The position numbers and the translations under genes were made by a program. 64,000 nucleotides of DNA from Dromaius novaehollandiae (lineage: Eukaryota; Chordata; Aves; Casuariiformes; Dromaiidae), in the NCBI RefSeq assembly GCF_036370855.1, contig NC_088099.1, positions 18,381,501 through 18,445,500 on the forward strand. The letters are read 5' to 3'. Under the pieces are notes generated by a model that saw nothing but the letters and a program-made list of their open reading frames with translations, was not told the DNA's origin and made no database searches. Shown here one piece after another: positions 18,501 to 31,900 of the stretch. Numbering within the stretch: position 1 is the stretch's first letter; every line of letters starts with the position of its first letter.

Positions 18501-21500
18501 GTGTGACTGGGCTGCCGGGGCCATTCCTATGAAACATCTGGGCACGCTCCAGCCCTGGGGCTACTGGCATTCAGAAGGGTCTTTCCTACCCTGCTGCCCA
18601 TTGCTGCTGCAGTCTGGGGCCTGATGAAGTGCGGGAAGCAGGTCAGGGCTCCCGCCACTCCTGTGCCCCAGACCCTCTTGGTGGCAGAAGAGGCAGACAA
18701 AGGGAAACAGACTCTGGTGGCTCATGCGAGTGTGCAGGGAGCGGGAACAGCATTGAGGTTGAGGAGTTTTCTGTAGGTCTTGTGTTACTTAGTACATAGA
18801 AGAGACCTGCTCTGAAGGATGAATCATTGCATCGTAAGAGAGAATGTGATCTGTCGAATCTGTGCTTTTTTTGCTGCAGAAGTTGAAAAGCACATAGCGA
18901 ATGAAGCAGACAACTGTAGAGAAGAGAACATGTTTTCATGATTAAGGCATAAGTGCAGCCCTGGGGAGCTGAATCGTATCCCTGCCTTTGCCGCAGTTTT
19001 CCTGTGTGATACTAGTCATTTTTCACATGTGGTTGCTAATTGTGTTTTTCTTGGTGCTTGAGACTGTGGAGTGTAATTTGTAGAAGTGCTGAGTGCTTGC
19101 AACTGCAAGCTGTAGGCAGTGGGAGCTGGGCTTTGAATTTAAGGACTGCTGTGCTACCACACTGAAAAATCAGGCTCCATGCACCTCAATGGGGCAGTCA
19201 AGAGTAGCAGAGGCAGAGGTTACAAAGATAAATCTTCATGAATTTAGTTTATATGGTTGCAAAACAGCTTTTAGGAGCTTGCCCTTCTTAGGATTGTTCC
19301 TCCTTGTATCTAAAACAAGAACAGCAAATTTCAAGCTAAACACAAGTTGTGAACAATTGCTGAGTTTAAGATACTTCTGCTGATCTAGACTTAGTAAGTA
19401 ATGTTACTGTTTGGCACTTGTCTGACCTTGATCTGCCTTAGTTTTTAAAATTCATTAAACGGAGACATTACCATATCTTTGCCCAAGCAGTCACTGAAGA
19501 ACACCCTAACACAGCAACACTGTGAGTACATACATGGTTTTAGTGAGCATATGCAAAGCAACTGTTGGGGATTCAACAACCTCTGTGTATTTTTCCCATA
19601 GTCTTAATGTCGTGCAGGCGGTGAAGAGACAACACTTCCAAAACATACCACTGCTCGTTTGGTAAAAGCTGAAAAAGACACAGGCAGCTCTTTACTGGAA
19701 AATACCTCTTGAAGTGAAGAGTTACTCAACTATTTTCTCTCAAGTAAGACACGATGTTTACATTATATGGTGTACCTTATAAATCACAGATGATATGAAA
19801 AATGCATAGCATATACATACACTAGTAGCTTATAGCAAGATGGGCAAAGCAAAAGATAAAGTAGCTTTCATATGAGAAATAGGACAATAAGAATAGGAAA
19901 GCAATTACTTTTGCAGATTTCTATAATATAAATAGCTTTGTCAGCTTAAATATACTGTATCTGTCACACCTTGATCTTAAACGCTGTAATCAAATGCCAA
20001 AGAGAATGATGATTTGTAAAGAAAGTTACATTTATTTAGCATGTTTTCCATATTTTATTATAAAACTCTTCTATCCCCAGTAGTTAATCATAGCTTTATA
20101 AAACATTACATTTGGAAGAGTCTGTCTTATATAACTACAAGAGGTACATTCAGTTCCACTGGAGGGCTTAGTTACATAGGTGACTGAAAATTACAGGATT
20201 TTTTTTCCTTTGATAATTGCAATCACATACTAAAATGGAAAAAACAATTATTTTATTCATTTGTTTGTTTCAGATGTTGCCTGTATTTTCTTTGGAACAT
20301 GCGGTCACATACTCGAGATGAACACGAGTAACCAAGGTGGAACTGAGCGAATCCAAGTCCACAGAAGTGATTCAGCTTTAGTGGCTGTAAAATCCAAATC
20401 CATTTGGCACCATTGTCTCGGTCCTGTCAGTCCCCTAAGGGCCGACGCGTAGGTTTCTGTGAGTACACCGAACCCTGAGCTTCTGGCTTCTGCCTGCTTT
20501 AATTCCATTCACGGGTAAGTGTGCACTCGGTTCCCAGAGGGGGTCACTCCGATGCACACATGCTGAGCACACCCAGCACGCACTGACATAGTTGGCCACT
20601 TCCAGGAAGGATCTTGGTCGCCTCCTGCACACGCAGCTGCTTGGGGACAACCTGTGAACATGTGGCAACGTCTACTTAGGCAGTGACTTACTGAGCATTC
20701 AGGTTCCCGCGTGCATCAGTCACTGCCTTAATGCTTTAAGCTTTAATGTGTTATGTGGAGGGGGATCCCATCGGAGGGGGAACGCGGGTCTGTGAGGTGC
20801 TTCGGAAGGGCTGCAAGCCCTGCACCCCCATGGGCCACCCTCAGGCTCCCAAGATGCTGGGGCTTCAGAAACACCCTGCGCTCAGCGGTCCTGTTTAGCA
20901 GACTGAAGAGCTGAACACAGCACATATGTATTGAGATGTGCTCACATAATCAGAAAGCAGCAAAATGTCTCAAGATTCATTTGAGTATGGTCTGCTCTCC
21001 GTTTACAGTGCAAGCAGATAATTATAACCAAAGTGGAGATGAAACATCCCCAGATCATCCTTTATTTTTATCAGTATGGCAGAGAGCACTGGATATTTTT
21101 AATTAGCATATTCTACTTACATAGAAAATAAAACTAAGATGAACTGAATTGCAAATACTTGATACAGTGTTTTTTCCTGAAGATCCTCCTCAGCCTTTAG
21201 CCATTTGGAGCATTTAATTCCAAGTTTTGCTTACTTTAAACTGAATGGAATTTTTGTACCATATTAGGACAGCTTAGTCCTTCCACACAGAAAACTACTG
21301 AGCTCACTGGATGTTTTTCTGTCGTATTGCCAAACCATACAGTAATCATGCCGAGGATATGGATGGAAGAAAGGTTGCTCTGCACAATAATTCCATATAG
21401 GAATCACTATTGATTACAGAGAGGATACTTTATGGGTGGTGGTAAATTATGAGGTTTCTCTTGTAAGTGAGAACATTGATTTACATGAGTAATGCAAATG

Positions 21501-24500
21501 CTCACATGTAAGCTGAACTCAAACTTTAACTGTCAGCTGTAACACATCCTATTTATACCACAGATCTGTGCTTAACCACTTATATTTAATTATAATCAGT
21601 TGTGGTGCCTCCATTTTCTGTGTTTACTCAGAGTGAATCACATTTCTGAGGTCAAATGCAACGACAGTTACACTGTAGTTAATTGAAGACATGCTTAGTT
21701 ATACATCCTGCCTGGGTCAGAGGACACAATTTTTGGAGAAGAAAGGATGGGTACGATTCGTCAGTCCTTCCTTACATGAATAAATTTCACACGCATCAGT
21801 TTTATTCAGGGAATGTCTGTACTACACAACACAGTGCTGTGCAGAGATAGCCAAAGTCGCTCAAAGGGAGCCAGCTTGAGTAACTGGAAGCAGTATAACC
21901 ACATTGCTTAACGCTGCACACTGTCTAATTTACCCTGTTTCTTAGCAAAGTAAATTAGCTTTGGCAAAGCACTGCACGAATAGGCTAGCCTGCCTCTAAT
22001 ACATGAGCTAGCTTTGGCACCAGTTTCTACATGGTACTTACTGTGCAGTATAGCATATCCAGTAGGATACGGACAGGACTGCTTGCATGAAAACTTGCAG
22101 ATTTGGGCACTCACATTCTATTCTCTGCTTACTTATTTCAATGGCACAAAACTTTTGTTAACTCTTAAATGTCACTGCTTCAAGTTCAGTGGTGTTACTG
22201 AACCAAAATATCAAAAGAACAAAACACTGCTGAGTCACTAAAGCACATCTTTTTTGTGTTTATCATGCTTAAATATGCTTATATTTAATTGACAGCTGTA
22301 GCAAACTGCTAATTGGTCGCACGTTCCTTCAGAACCTCACGCGTAACTGCTTCTGACCCCGTCATACAAACACCATTGTTATTCCCAGGGTGAAGGGCTT
22401 TACCAAAACCAGAACGAATCACAAATGTTTTACATTGTAATCTCAGCAGAAATGTTTCATTCATATAACTAAACTACAGTTTAAAATGTCAAAGATACTG
22501 GATTTTTTGAAACAACCTGGTAAAATCAAATTTACCCATCTGCTGTCCGAAAGTATTGTTGATGGATTGATTCTTTCTTCCCATAAAATCAAAGACAGAA
22601 ATCTATTGGTGCCAATGGGAGCAGATGCTAAAGCCCTGCCATATATGATTTTCTGGTAGGGACAGAATTGCCCTCCATCTCCGAGAAATCATTTCAAACT
22701 AGGCAATAAAGCAGTCTTTTGGCATCATAATCAGCATCCTTTCCAGCACAAAAGCAATAGGCGCTAAGCTTGATATTCCAAGAAAAATTACATTCAACCT
22801 ACTCAGTGCTATGCTTCCCAAATCTAAACAAAGTAAAAGTGAATGCATTTTGCAAGTGTGGCCTGCTTCATCCCCAAAACTTTATATTCAGAGTTGAAGG
22901 CCTGCTGGAAACCCACAGCTCTGGTAATAAACCGGAGTATCTATTTATGCATACATTGGATGTAATAAAAAATAGAAGGGATAGTTTTAATCTCCAGATC
23001 TGTAAAACTTAAAAAAAAAAAAAAAAACCACACAACAATCAAGATGTAACAACTAGATTCAACTCTTTCTGCAGTAAAATAACTAACTACCACAATGTGG
23101 GAGAGCCTCACATCTTCTAGAACAACCTTAATGATTCTAAATTTCAACTAAAATGCTTGATTTTATACAGTTATTACTAGAAGAAGAAATGGAAAAAAAA
23201 ATCAGAGGAATAAATGTACCCATATGGAGGACTCTAATATCCATGGCACAGATCTTGAGAATAAGATCAGAAAATTGGCTGAATTAACTGTATCAGAATG
23301 TACTACACAGGAGGACACGTAGAGATAACACGCAGTTCTGCTTTTCTCAAACAATAAAATAATTTTGATAAAAAGGTAACTCCCCAGTTTGAAGTCCTAA
23401 TGCAAATGGATTTTGAATGGAGCTATAATCCCCACTCGCCTCCATAAGCATGTATTTCTCATCCAAGTTGAGTGAAGATGTCAGTATTATGAAATATAGT
23501 CTATGGACTTGAAGATAAGTCACTTCTTTATTTTGTTTTGTTTAAGAATTCACATAGTGTGATCATTGTCAAGCAGAAAATTAGATGAATAAATTATTTT
23601 TTTTCCAGGCACTGGATTAATGCTCAGTTCTGCAATATCCAACTCTTGCTCCATATTAATTTTACAGCCAATTGCCATTCAAACCCTGTAGCAATTTGGC
23701 TTTATTCTGATCACCACTCCTCTCACAATTTCATATTTTCCCATATAATGTTACCATACCACTGTAAATGATAGAAGCAGTCTTTTCAAAACCAGTGATT
23801 ATTCCAAGGTGCTTGAATTTCTGCCTTAAAATGACCTACAAAGAAAAAAAAACATGCTGATGTCTTTTCTTGGCCTTCCTTCTGATTATATAAGGAGAAA
23901 AAAATGATTTGGAAAAAATTTTTTTTTTGTTACTTTTCATACAAACTATGCAGGGAGTTACCCAGAACTGCTATTGCTGATAGCCCCATTTCATTACTTA
24001 GGCAATCACAGTAATAACTGGAAGCTGAATGCCTGAAAGGAAGAAGGATTTTAAATTCTTCTTTTTAACTACGTAGTTTCTTTTGCATGTTTGTATTAGT
24101 ACCTAGTCAGCCAGTCTTAACAAAACCGCCAGACTCTCTTTCCTGATTAATATCACCAAATTACCATCCAAAATACTTTCCACCAATACCTCCCATTTTT
24201 CCTATAGGGAAAAAAATGAAAATCCATAAATGGATACTATATGTGAGATTCTATTTCTAATTAAAAAAAAAATCCCCCTCTCACACTCCTACCCCCAAAC
24301 AACCAGTCTGATCCTCTTATCTTCCCCTTCAAAAAAGGAGGATTTTTTTAAAAACTAATAGGAAAACAAAAGGCACTTGTAAGTGGCATTTCACTTGCAC
24401 AGGTTTATGTTTGAAAGCAGCAAACACTGTCTTCAGTCACAACATGAGACACATTGGTCTTCAATAATATTTTTAATATCAAATTATTTCAAGTCTTCAG

Positions 24501-27500
24501 CACCACAGCCTAAACACATTAACTAATAACTGTGGCTGGCAAGTTTTTCCCTACATTTTAAAGTAATTTCCCATTTGTTTTTCCAACCAGAAAGTCAAAA
24601 TCTTTTCTAAATGACAAAAGTGAGAAGTGGTTCTGGATGGCGCTTTCTTAGAGTAAGCTGCCTCTTACTTAGAGGGTTACCACTTAGTGCATTGCATTTG
24701 GCATGAACTATTCTGAGTAAATATTCTTTTTTTTTTTTAATTGAATCTCTGCTACTTTAGGAAAAACTATCACTGTTGAAATTCCATTATTTTTTATAAT
24801 ATGAATTAGAAGGTGTGATTTACAGTAATGAGTTGTTCAAAGGCTTCTCTTTCTTTCTGATAGCTGTACAGAAACTGCACAAACTTTTTAGTTATAATCC
24901 ACTGACAAAACTAATTCAACTAATGAGCAAGTTTTTAAAAAAGTAGGTAGCTTATAAGAATGCTGAATTGCTACACTAGTAAAGTCAGAATAATTAACTA
25001 GTTCTAGCAAAAAAACAGTTTATACAAACACTAAAATGCATGGATATTATTTTTCTTTGGGACAATATAAGCACAAGCATAAACATATGATGCAGGGAAG
25101 AATCAAACAGAAGTGTTAAGAGAAACAGCCATTAATCTTTCATGCGTGCCAGGTGTTGTACTGTTAAATGAACAGCTTAGGGTGGCTTCTGGAGTCATTG
25201 GTCATCACTCTGTAACTGAGGTATGTTTTGCCCTAAAACACAAAGTGAGCTGGAACATTTATTCTTCTGCAAACAGAAACAATCAGTTGAAAAATTAACA
25301 AGTAATCCATTAACTATACCAAATGTTGCTTAAGACTTAAAGAAACTTAGCATTGTTGCCTACCTCTTTTTGTCCCAAGAATTCCTAATATTGTAGAAGC
25401 TTCAAATTTTTTATGCTACTAAGGTTTACTTTAATTTTACACATGGATCATAATTGCAAGTTATAATTATGCTAATTCTTCCCTCCAATTATAATAGTTA
25501 TATAAGCCAGAGAAGGATTTGGGTCAAAAGCTCGGAGAATTGGTAGGTGGACCTATTCTGATACAAGAGTAAATAAAATAACTGCAGTTCTTACCTGCAT
25601 GCAAGAACTGATTACTGATCATAATAATTCAGATTGCAAACTTTTAGGACAGGGATTATATCTATTTCATGTACAGTGTCTAACATACTGTTATCATGTT
25701 CTACAAGCAGGACTCTGTAATCCTAAGAAATAATAATAATAAAAAAAGAATCAAGCACTTAATGAGAGCAATTGGACTCCTCAGGTTAACCCTGTCAGGT
25801 CAGTTGGTCCAGCTATGACCTAATAGGCTACACTGCCTTACGCTAGTTTGGAAAATAGTATCAGCGTTGTGCTGCCTTGGCTCTCCTGGACTCTGCTGCT
25901 TTGTAATACCAGATGAATCCTCTTCTGAAAGTCAGGATTTTAAAACAATTCAAAATTGATGCATATAATCAAATAACTATACTCCCAAACATCCTTCTCT
26001 GAAGCTTTGTCTTTCATTGCTATTATATATACATTTTCATAGGAGCAATTTCACAATAAAATATTACATGAAGAGGGAATTGAGGTTGAAGATATAGAAA
26101 AATAATATAAGAATAAAAAGGGAAAATCCTGGAATGTAAATATTCACCATTAAAGCCTTACAAACCCAGGAAAACAGACCACGTTTTTTTGAAAAGATAT
26201 GCCACCATGTTAAGGTCCCTGGTAACCTGAACCATGTCTTTTTGTGATGCTACAAAGAAAACGTATGAAAACATTTACTACATCTTTAAAAATCATAGTC
26301 CTCTAACCTGGTACTACAAATACTAATATGACATAAACACAGTCATGCGGTTATTACACAATACAGATTTTTCTTCTTCCAAAGTATACTGAAATATTGA
26401 AAAGACTGGTGCAGTAGCAAGCAGGAGTGATCAGAAGAAGGGAATAAACAACCATCCAAAAATAGAGGAAAGCACAGCCTAGTACCCCAATTCATATTCT
26501 GAAACATTTTATTCTTTTCTTTACTGATAAAAACTTACAAAATCACATTCTATCTTGGATTGTAGACCATGATTCCCATCTGGAAACCATTTTTAGAAAA
26601 GAACAGCAGAATCTGCTTTACTGTCATTGTTGGGAAAATAACCATCCGGATATTGTTAATATTTAACTTATTAACCAAATATTAAGTCCTTTATTTTCCT
26701 TGAACATTTTTGAAGAAACTCTCTCCTGGCCGGACACCCATTCACAAAACCGCATACTTTTTTCCCTCCCTTCCATTGACTCAGATTCCAAAAATGGACT
26801 TTTTTTTTTTAATTCTAGGACTAAGTCAGTATGTTGCAATGTTCCAAGCTTTGTTTAACCTTGCTTCAGATCATCTGGCATTTTTTGAAGCGCACAGTTA
26901 CGCAGAAACAAGAGGTAAGTAGGAGCTGATAGCACAGAAGTCAGAGACTCACTGAAGAATGAGTAGTCATTTATTTTCTAAGGATAGGTTTTGTACATTG
27001 TTTTCCATTAAAAATTGCTCAAAAAATAAAGAAGACATCAACAAATTATTCCTGTCCACTCACTTTTCACAATCTCATGTGGGTCTGCACTTGAACTGAA
27101 ATCCTGCCTTTTCACAAAACACTACTCCCTAATGAAAAATCAGTAACAATGGATTATAAGAATTAGACAAAAAAAAGTTAGCTTAACAACTCTATTATAT
27201 ATGTATTGTATTTATACACTTACAAAATGAATTTAATGCAGCACAACTAGATTTTTCTTCCCTAGCTAAGTCCTCTTCACCAAAATGGTAGGACTTTTGT
27301 TTGTTCTGTGAATGCTAAAATATGCAAATATTTGCAACAAAAGCCAGCTAATGACCAATAAAAAGAAAAAAATATTCAGATCGGGCTTTCTCCTGATTTT
27401 CAGCTTTTCTTATAAACTGCCTGTGAAGTTCATCAGCTAAACTGCTATTTAACAGAAGCCACAGCTAGTATTATTTCCCTTTAGTGGCCTTTTTATTTAC

Positions 27501-29150
27501 CTATTTTCTCAAGACCTTATATTACTGTTCTACTTTAAAAGTAATACTCTAAACCCCATTCTACAACAATGTGAGGAAAAACAGAGAAGAAAAATTGCTT
27601 ACACATTCTGGCTGCAACTTTGAGGTTGTTAAAAAAAATCCAACTGCCTTTCTCTCCATTTAATTTTTTTTTGTTTATATTCCCCATTTCTTTGTGCCAA
27701 TAACTAATGATCTCATCTTTGACTAAACTCAGGCAAACATTTCACCTACTGTTTTATAAAATGTAATTTCAATCAAAAATGTAAAAAATGACTTACAATA
27801 AAAAGTCATTAGTACATAAGTGTACTACTATTAATTTATAGACCTAGCCACATGGCACAAATGCCATCTCTTGGTGTACCAAATTCCTGCGTAAGCTGAT
27901 TTTGATTTCATTCAGGCTTGTGTTGCTGGATGACAAGAAGTCACGCCTGCTTATTTCAGCCTTCACTTAAAAAATAGTCATTTAGGAACTCACTCACAAA
28001 GCCAGATCGAAGGAATCACCTAGGGCTTAACTACCAATGTAATAACTGTGGCAATGACTTGCTACAGCCAATGTGCATCTGAAAATGTGTGAAAGACTGC
28101 AGAGCACAGAGAAAGTAATCTGACAGCAGGAACAGAAATAGTTCATATTATGTAAAGGAATGAGTAGAGTTCTTGCACTGAAGAATGCAATCCACAGAAC
28201 TCAGCAAGGGCAGACATAGCAGAGTGGTCAGAGACCTGCAATGGTGCATGCATGGTCACCATATGGAGGACCCTGCACTCACAAATTCTGCCCTGGGCTT
28301 TCTCACCTTCTCACCTGACTTGAACCTCAGGGAAAGTTTACCTGGTCAGATGCCATGACTCAGCTTCACTGAATAAAAAATGGCAGTAGGATGCTGCCTA
28401 CATCAGGGCCACCTTCTCTCACAACACTGGGTAAGGCAAGAATCCAGTTAAGGCTCTAGATACCATTCAGGATTAAGGAGATCCTACACCTTGCCACATT
28501 TGGCCATAATGCTCTTTGTGGTAGAAAGAATACATTCAGGGAGCACTGTAATATAAAGAAGATAAGAATACACTGATGTTGACCGCTAAAACAAATTTTT
28601 CCATGAGCAGCAGAACTAATGAGATCTGTTTTCTTATGGACTTATGTGCTTTCTCCCTCAGTCTTCTCCTTCCCACCTTTTCCAGAGAACACGCGCTGGG
28701 CAAGGTTGCGGTTACTCATGTTCTAACTAGCCACATCGGTGTGAACATGATATTTGGCTGGCTGGTTGCTGCAGAATGTTATCTGACTTTTGTATGCCTG
28801 CCTTTACCTCAGAAAAGACATTAATTTTGCTTTCTCCTCTATTCAAATACCCCAGATTTTACAAACCTTGTGGGAGCTTAATTATTTCCAAGACCCTAAC
28901 CCTCTGTGAAATATGGTTCAAAAATTACTTTGGAAAGAGGGAAGAGGACAGGGATTGAAAGATAGACACAGCGTGACATAAATCTTTTTTTCCTTAAGAA
29001 AATCAAATTAAATTTTATAAGGTCAAACTGCAACACTATGCTTAAAGCCTGTAGAAAGCTACAAAGTCATCATCTGAAAATAAAAGTAATGGAGAAAAAA
29101 ATGGTTGTATTATTGAATTGCAAGGAGACAGAGTCCCTAATATGATTTGA
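12590..29150. other. Intergenic: no gene recognised
   Basis: Roughly 16.5 kb without a convincing exon. The 13.0-15.3 kb part is less AT-rich and may be very old degraded repeat. GC-richer patches lie at about 18480-18740 and 20430-20900. From 21 to 29 kb the sequence is strongly AT-rich with short homopolymers, including a 17-base A run at 23011-23027. No tRNA-like B-box or other RNA gene is apparent. Confidence 0.6.
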
Positions 29151-29199
29151 AAGACACATGCAATCCTAGAATGTAGTAGCTGAGGAACTTCCAAAAGAG

Positions 29200-29580
29200 A
29201 TGAAGAATATTAATGCCATCGTAAAGGGCACCGGTGAAATCTCATTAGAAATACTGTCACGTCTGTCTAAGAAAATCAAGCTCAGACTGAAACACAGGCA
29301 AATAGGGGATACTATGATGATAAGAGAAATGAAGAATGCATAAGAATGGACTAGAGGAGCTTAACTTGTTTAGCCTAGCAAAACAAAGTCTAAGAGAAAA
29401 TATTCTAACTCAGAAATTGAGTATAAAAATTAAGGAGGAAAAATAGCCATTGAGTACAATGTAAAGGATCAGTGCTGATGTAATGAAAAAATAGCCACAA
29501 ACTAGTCATACAAATCTAGGTTAGAAGTTAAATTACATGATTTCTAATCTTCAGAGAAGTTAGGTTCTAAAACAGCATTC
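29200..29580 (+). mobile_element. Old CR1-type LINE fragment, 3' part, sense
   Basis: The run gaatggactagaggagctta, followed by cttgtttagcctagcaaaac and aaagtctaagag, matches the conserved 3'-terminal region of sauropsid CR1/L3-like LINEs. Downstream sequence keeps the expected order, a lysine/asparagine-rich degraded stretch and then caaatctaggttagaa. It is heavily diverged, 5' truncated and surely inactive. Confidence 0.7.
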
Positions 29581-29589
29581 CTATGAGAA

Positions 29590-30980
29590 CAGCTGAGCTA
29601 CAAACCCAGTACTTGCTTGCCACAAAGAAAAAGAAAAAAGAACCTCCAACGGCCTAGAACTTCTAATACCAGATTCGTAGCTCTTGGCTTGCAGGGAATG
29701 TTCTGCATTTTGGTCCTTTGAAATCTGTCCCCACATGAAGTTCCACAAGTAACTAAGCCTAAACTAATTATCCAGGCGCCTGTACAGTCGGTGGAGGTGG
29801 ACACTCCTTGAAGGCAAATGATCCCATTTATCTTAGCCACTGAAATCTCTCTCTTTCTTCTGTTCAGTGGACCAGCGATCGCATTTAGGAATTCTATTGC
29901 CTACTCCGTCTTTTTGCTTGAAATAATCTGCTCTGTGTGAATACTCACTCTCTTTACTTCCCCCCTACCCATGATAGATCCTACTTCTATTTTCCTTCGC
30001 ATTTTGCCCTTCGCACTCTCTGCCCATCATGTTCAACTTTTTAATGGTCATTATTTCAGTCAAAAGAAGAGATTTAATCCTTTCTGGAAATGCCTTTCTA
30101 CACAGTATTCCACAAAGAAAAAAACTGCATGAAGCTTTTACCCCAGCTTTTTACTAAAAAATTTTTCATTTTTACCTAATCAAATGATTCATTTGCTGTC
30201 TTCTCAAAGTCATGCCATAGAACAGGAAAAGCCGATGCTATTCTGAAGTCATTATTCTGCAGACTGCATGTACAGTCTGACGTTACTGTTCAAAGGCTGC
30301 GGTAGGTAAAATGTGTATGTACAGTCATCTCAATGAAAAAGAAACAAAAAGGTGTTAACCCCAGAATAACTGTTACTCTTTGAGATCCCTCCCACATACA
30401 TTCCCTGACCTTCCTTGTCATTAGAGGAATCCTATCTCCCTGGCTTCTCAACTGGTAAAAAAACCTCTTGTCTATGTTATTCGGTATTGCCAGGACAGCC
30501 GGGTTCTTGCGTTGGACTGTCCTTGACAGGACTCTTTTCATGTGCCTGTGGAAGGATGCACATACCAGAAAGCAGAACATGATTTGCTGTCCTCAGTTAC
30601 TACGCAACAGGTGACCACTTTTTCCTGGACCTGCTTCCATCCAACAGGTATTTTGATGGGCCCAGAAAACAGAACTAGGGGTGGATTTACCCTAAGGTGA
30701 GAAGGGAAGAAAGGGAATACAGCACCCCGTGCTACACAAGGCGGGACAGGCAGGAGTGCAGGAGCAGACACGTAGCTGCTTTATCCAGCCATCCATCACT
30801 TGTGAGCCTGAACACATGGTCTCAGCCTGGTTCTGAGCTGATCAGATATCCCTGCCAAAACACAACAGACTTAAAAAGAAACAAAAAAGGCTGCAAGTGG
30901 TGGTAACAGTAAGTTTTTGTTTGTAAGGTCAGCGAAGACGCACAAGTCTGAATGTACGAGCCTGCTACAGCAGTTACCAC
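29590..30980. other. Intergenic sequence upstream of the ODAD2 CpG island
   Basis: Ordinary intergenic DNA with gradually rising GC content towards the island at 31 kb. Short open frames on both strands have no recognisable similarity. Confidence 0.5.
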
Positions 30981-31276
30981 ACACAGCAGTGGCCCTCCCG
31001 CTCCCAGGGGCTCACCTGCCCTCTGAGCGCCGACACCACAGCCCGCGGCTCAGGTCCTCCCGCCAGGCCCCTGCCCGCCCGCGTCCCCATGGCCCCTTCC
31101 CGGCCCCCAGCACCCTTCCTGGCCCGCAGCACCTTTCCCAGCAGAGAGCCCGAGCCCCCAAGGGCTCTGCTCCCCTGAGCACTTTACCACCGCACAGGCC
31201 ACCCGGAGGAGGGGCTTGACCGGCACCCACAGCCCTCCCGCAGAGGCCTCGGCGGCGCCCGTGCCCCACAAGGGCG

Positions 31277-31323
31277 CGGCAGCACCCACGGGCCTCACAG
31301 GGACCCGGCAGCACCCACGGGCC
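31277..31323. repeat. 29-bp-period direct repeat inside the CpG island
   Basis: The 18-mer cggcagcacccacgggcc occurs at 31277-31294 and again at 31306-31323, exactly 29 bases apart. It is a small tandem duplication in the promoter. Confidence 0.85.
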
Positions 31324-31350
31324 CTCCCCTTTTCCCCGGGCGCCGCTGGT

Positions 31351-31371
31351 GTTTACCGCTTCCCCGGTAAC
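31351..31371 (+). promoter_or_regulatory. Possible second RFX half-site pair
   Basis: GTTTACC at 31351-31357 and GGTAAC at 31366-31371 face each other just upstream of the main X-box. The spacing is longer than the canonical 0-3 bases, so this is a weaker candidate. Each half alone resembles an RFX half-site. Confidence 0.3.
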
Positions 31372-31389
31372 GGGCTGCCGCCGGGCCCC

Positions 31390-31403
31390 GTCCCCATGGC
31401 AAC
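31390..31403 (+). promoter_or_regulatory. RFX X-box-like site
   Basis: GTCCCCATGGCAAC fits the RFX X-box layout (GTNRCC, spacer of 0-3, RGYAAC). It has a perfect right half GGCAAC, a 2-base spacer and one mismatch in the left half. It lies 274 bases upstream of the ODAD2 ATG. RFX factors and FOXJ1 drive motile-cilium genes, so the placement is biologically sensible. Binding is inferred. Confidence 0.65.
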
Positions 31404-31458
31404 GCCGCGGCGGCCCCAGCGGCGACGGCGGGCTGCGGCGGGGCTGGCCCGCGGCGAG

Positions 31459-31653
31459 GTACGGGGCGGGCGGCGGCCTATTTCTCTAAAAACGTTGGTG
31501 AGTTTCTTTAATAATGGTTGTGAGTCCTTAGTCCCCCCTTCCACACTTCAGGGATTTAGAAGAATCATTCCTAACTATAAAATCCAGCTATATATTTTAT
31601 TTATCGTGTGAGAATTCAGGCTGGTCGTTCTCTCCCTGTGTGTGTTCGCTAAG
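31459..31653 (+). other. Possible 5' UTR intron of ODAD2
   Basis: A donor-like gcgag|gtacgg at 31459 pairs with an acceptor-like pyrimidine-rich stretch ending ttcgctaag at 31653. Splicing would join the CpG-island exon to the exon carrying the ATG. The 195-base size is small but workable. Without RNA data this is a hypothesis. Confidence 0.35.
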
Positions 31654-31676
31654 GCGCCTTGGCACCAGCCGGGACC

Positions 31677-31900
31677 ATGGGAGCGGCCCTGGCGAGAGCG
31701 GCGCAGCGGACCTCCGCGGGGTGTGGACACGGCGCGCTTGAAATCACTCCTTTGAACGAATCTCTCTTAAATGAAATTATCAAGTTTGTGGAGAACTTCA
31801 GCACTAGACATCCTCGGGAAGCAGCGTTCGTCTTCAGAGAGCCCCTTGAGTGGAAAACGCGGCTGGACTGCTCGGTATTTGGAGCGGGTTATGAGATCGA
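31677..31900 (+). CDS. ODAD2: ODAD2 coding exon 1
   Basis: This exon encodes [20 protein letters not shown], then [20 protein letters not shown] and the [19 protein letters not shown] segment. It ends with GA, which completes an Asp codon in the next exon; the donor is gtaagt. An in-frame TTG upstream (31659) extends the open frame but has no start context. The ATG at 31677 is preferred because of its Kozak match and agreement with mammalian orthologues. Confidence 0.93.

Larger units (their letters stand above)
30990..31500 (+). promoter_or_regulatory. CpG-island promoter of ODAD2
   Basis: This is a very GC-rich, CpG-dense block ending about 180 bases before the ODAD2 start codon. It has GC boxes (for example ggggcggg near 31463) and no TATA box. 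It is typical of a broadly used vertebrate promoter. Long open frames on both strands here follow from the base composition and are not called as genes. Confidence 0.8.

Noticed and set aside
25113..25218. Exon-like frame ending at a GTATGT donor (INLSCVPGVVLLNEQ...)
   Set aside because: There is no convincing acceptor, no Met start and no recognisable similarity. It is short enough to be chance in AT-rich DNA.
28180..28330. tRNA-like A-box (tagcagagtggtcagag) suggesting a tRNA or SINE head
   Set aside because: No B-box (GGTTCRA) follows at the right spacing and no cloverleaf can be drawn by eye.
31012..31314. 100-codon minus-strand and overlapping plus-strand open frames in the CpG island
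   Set aside because: Frames on both strands are open because the block is GC-rich and stop-poor. The peptides are Gly/Ala/Arg/Pro-rich with no recognisable domain, and the block is best explained as the ODAD2 promoter.
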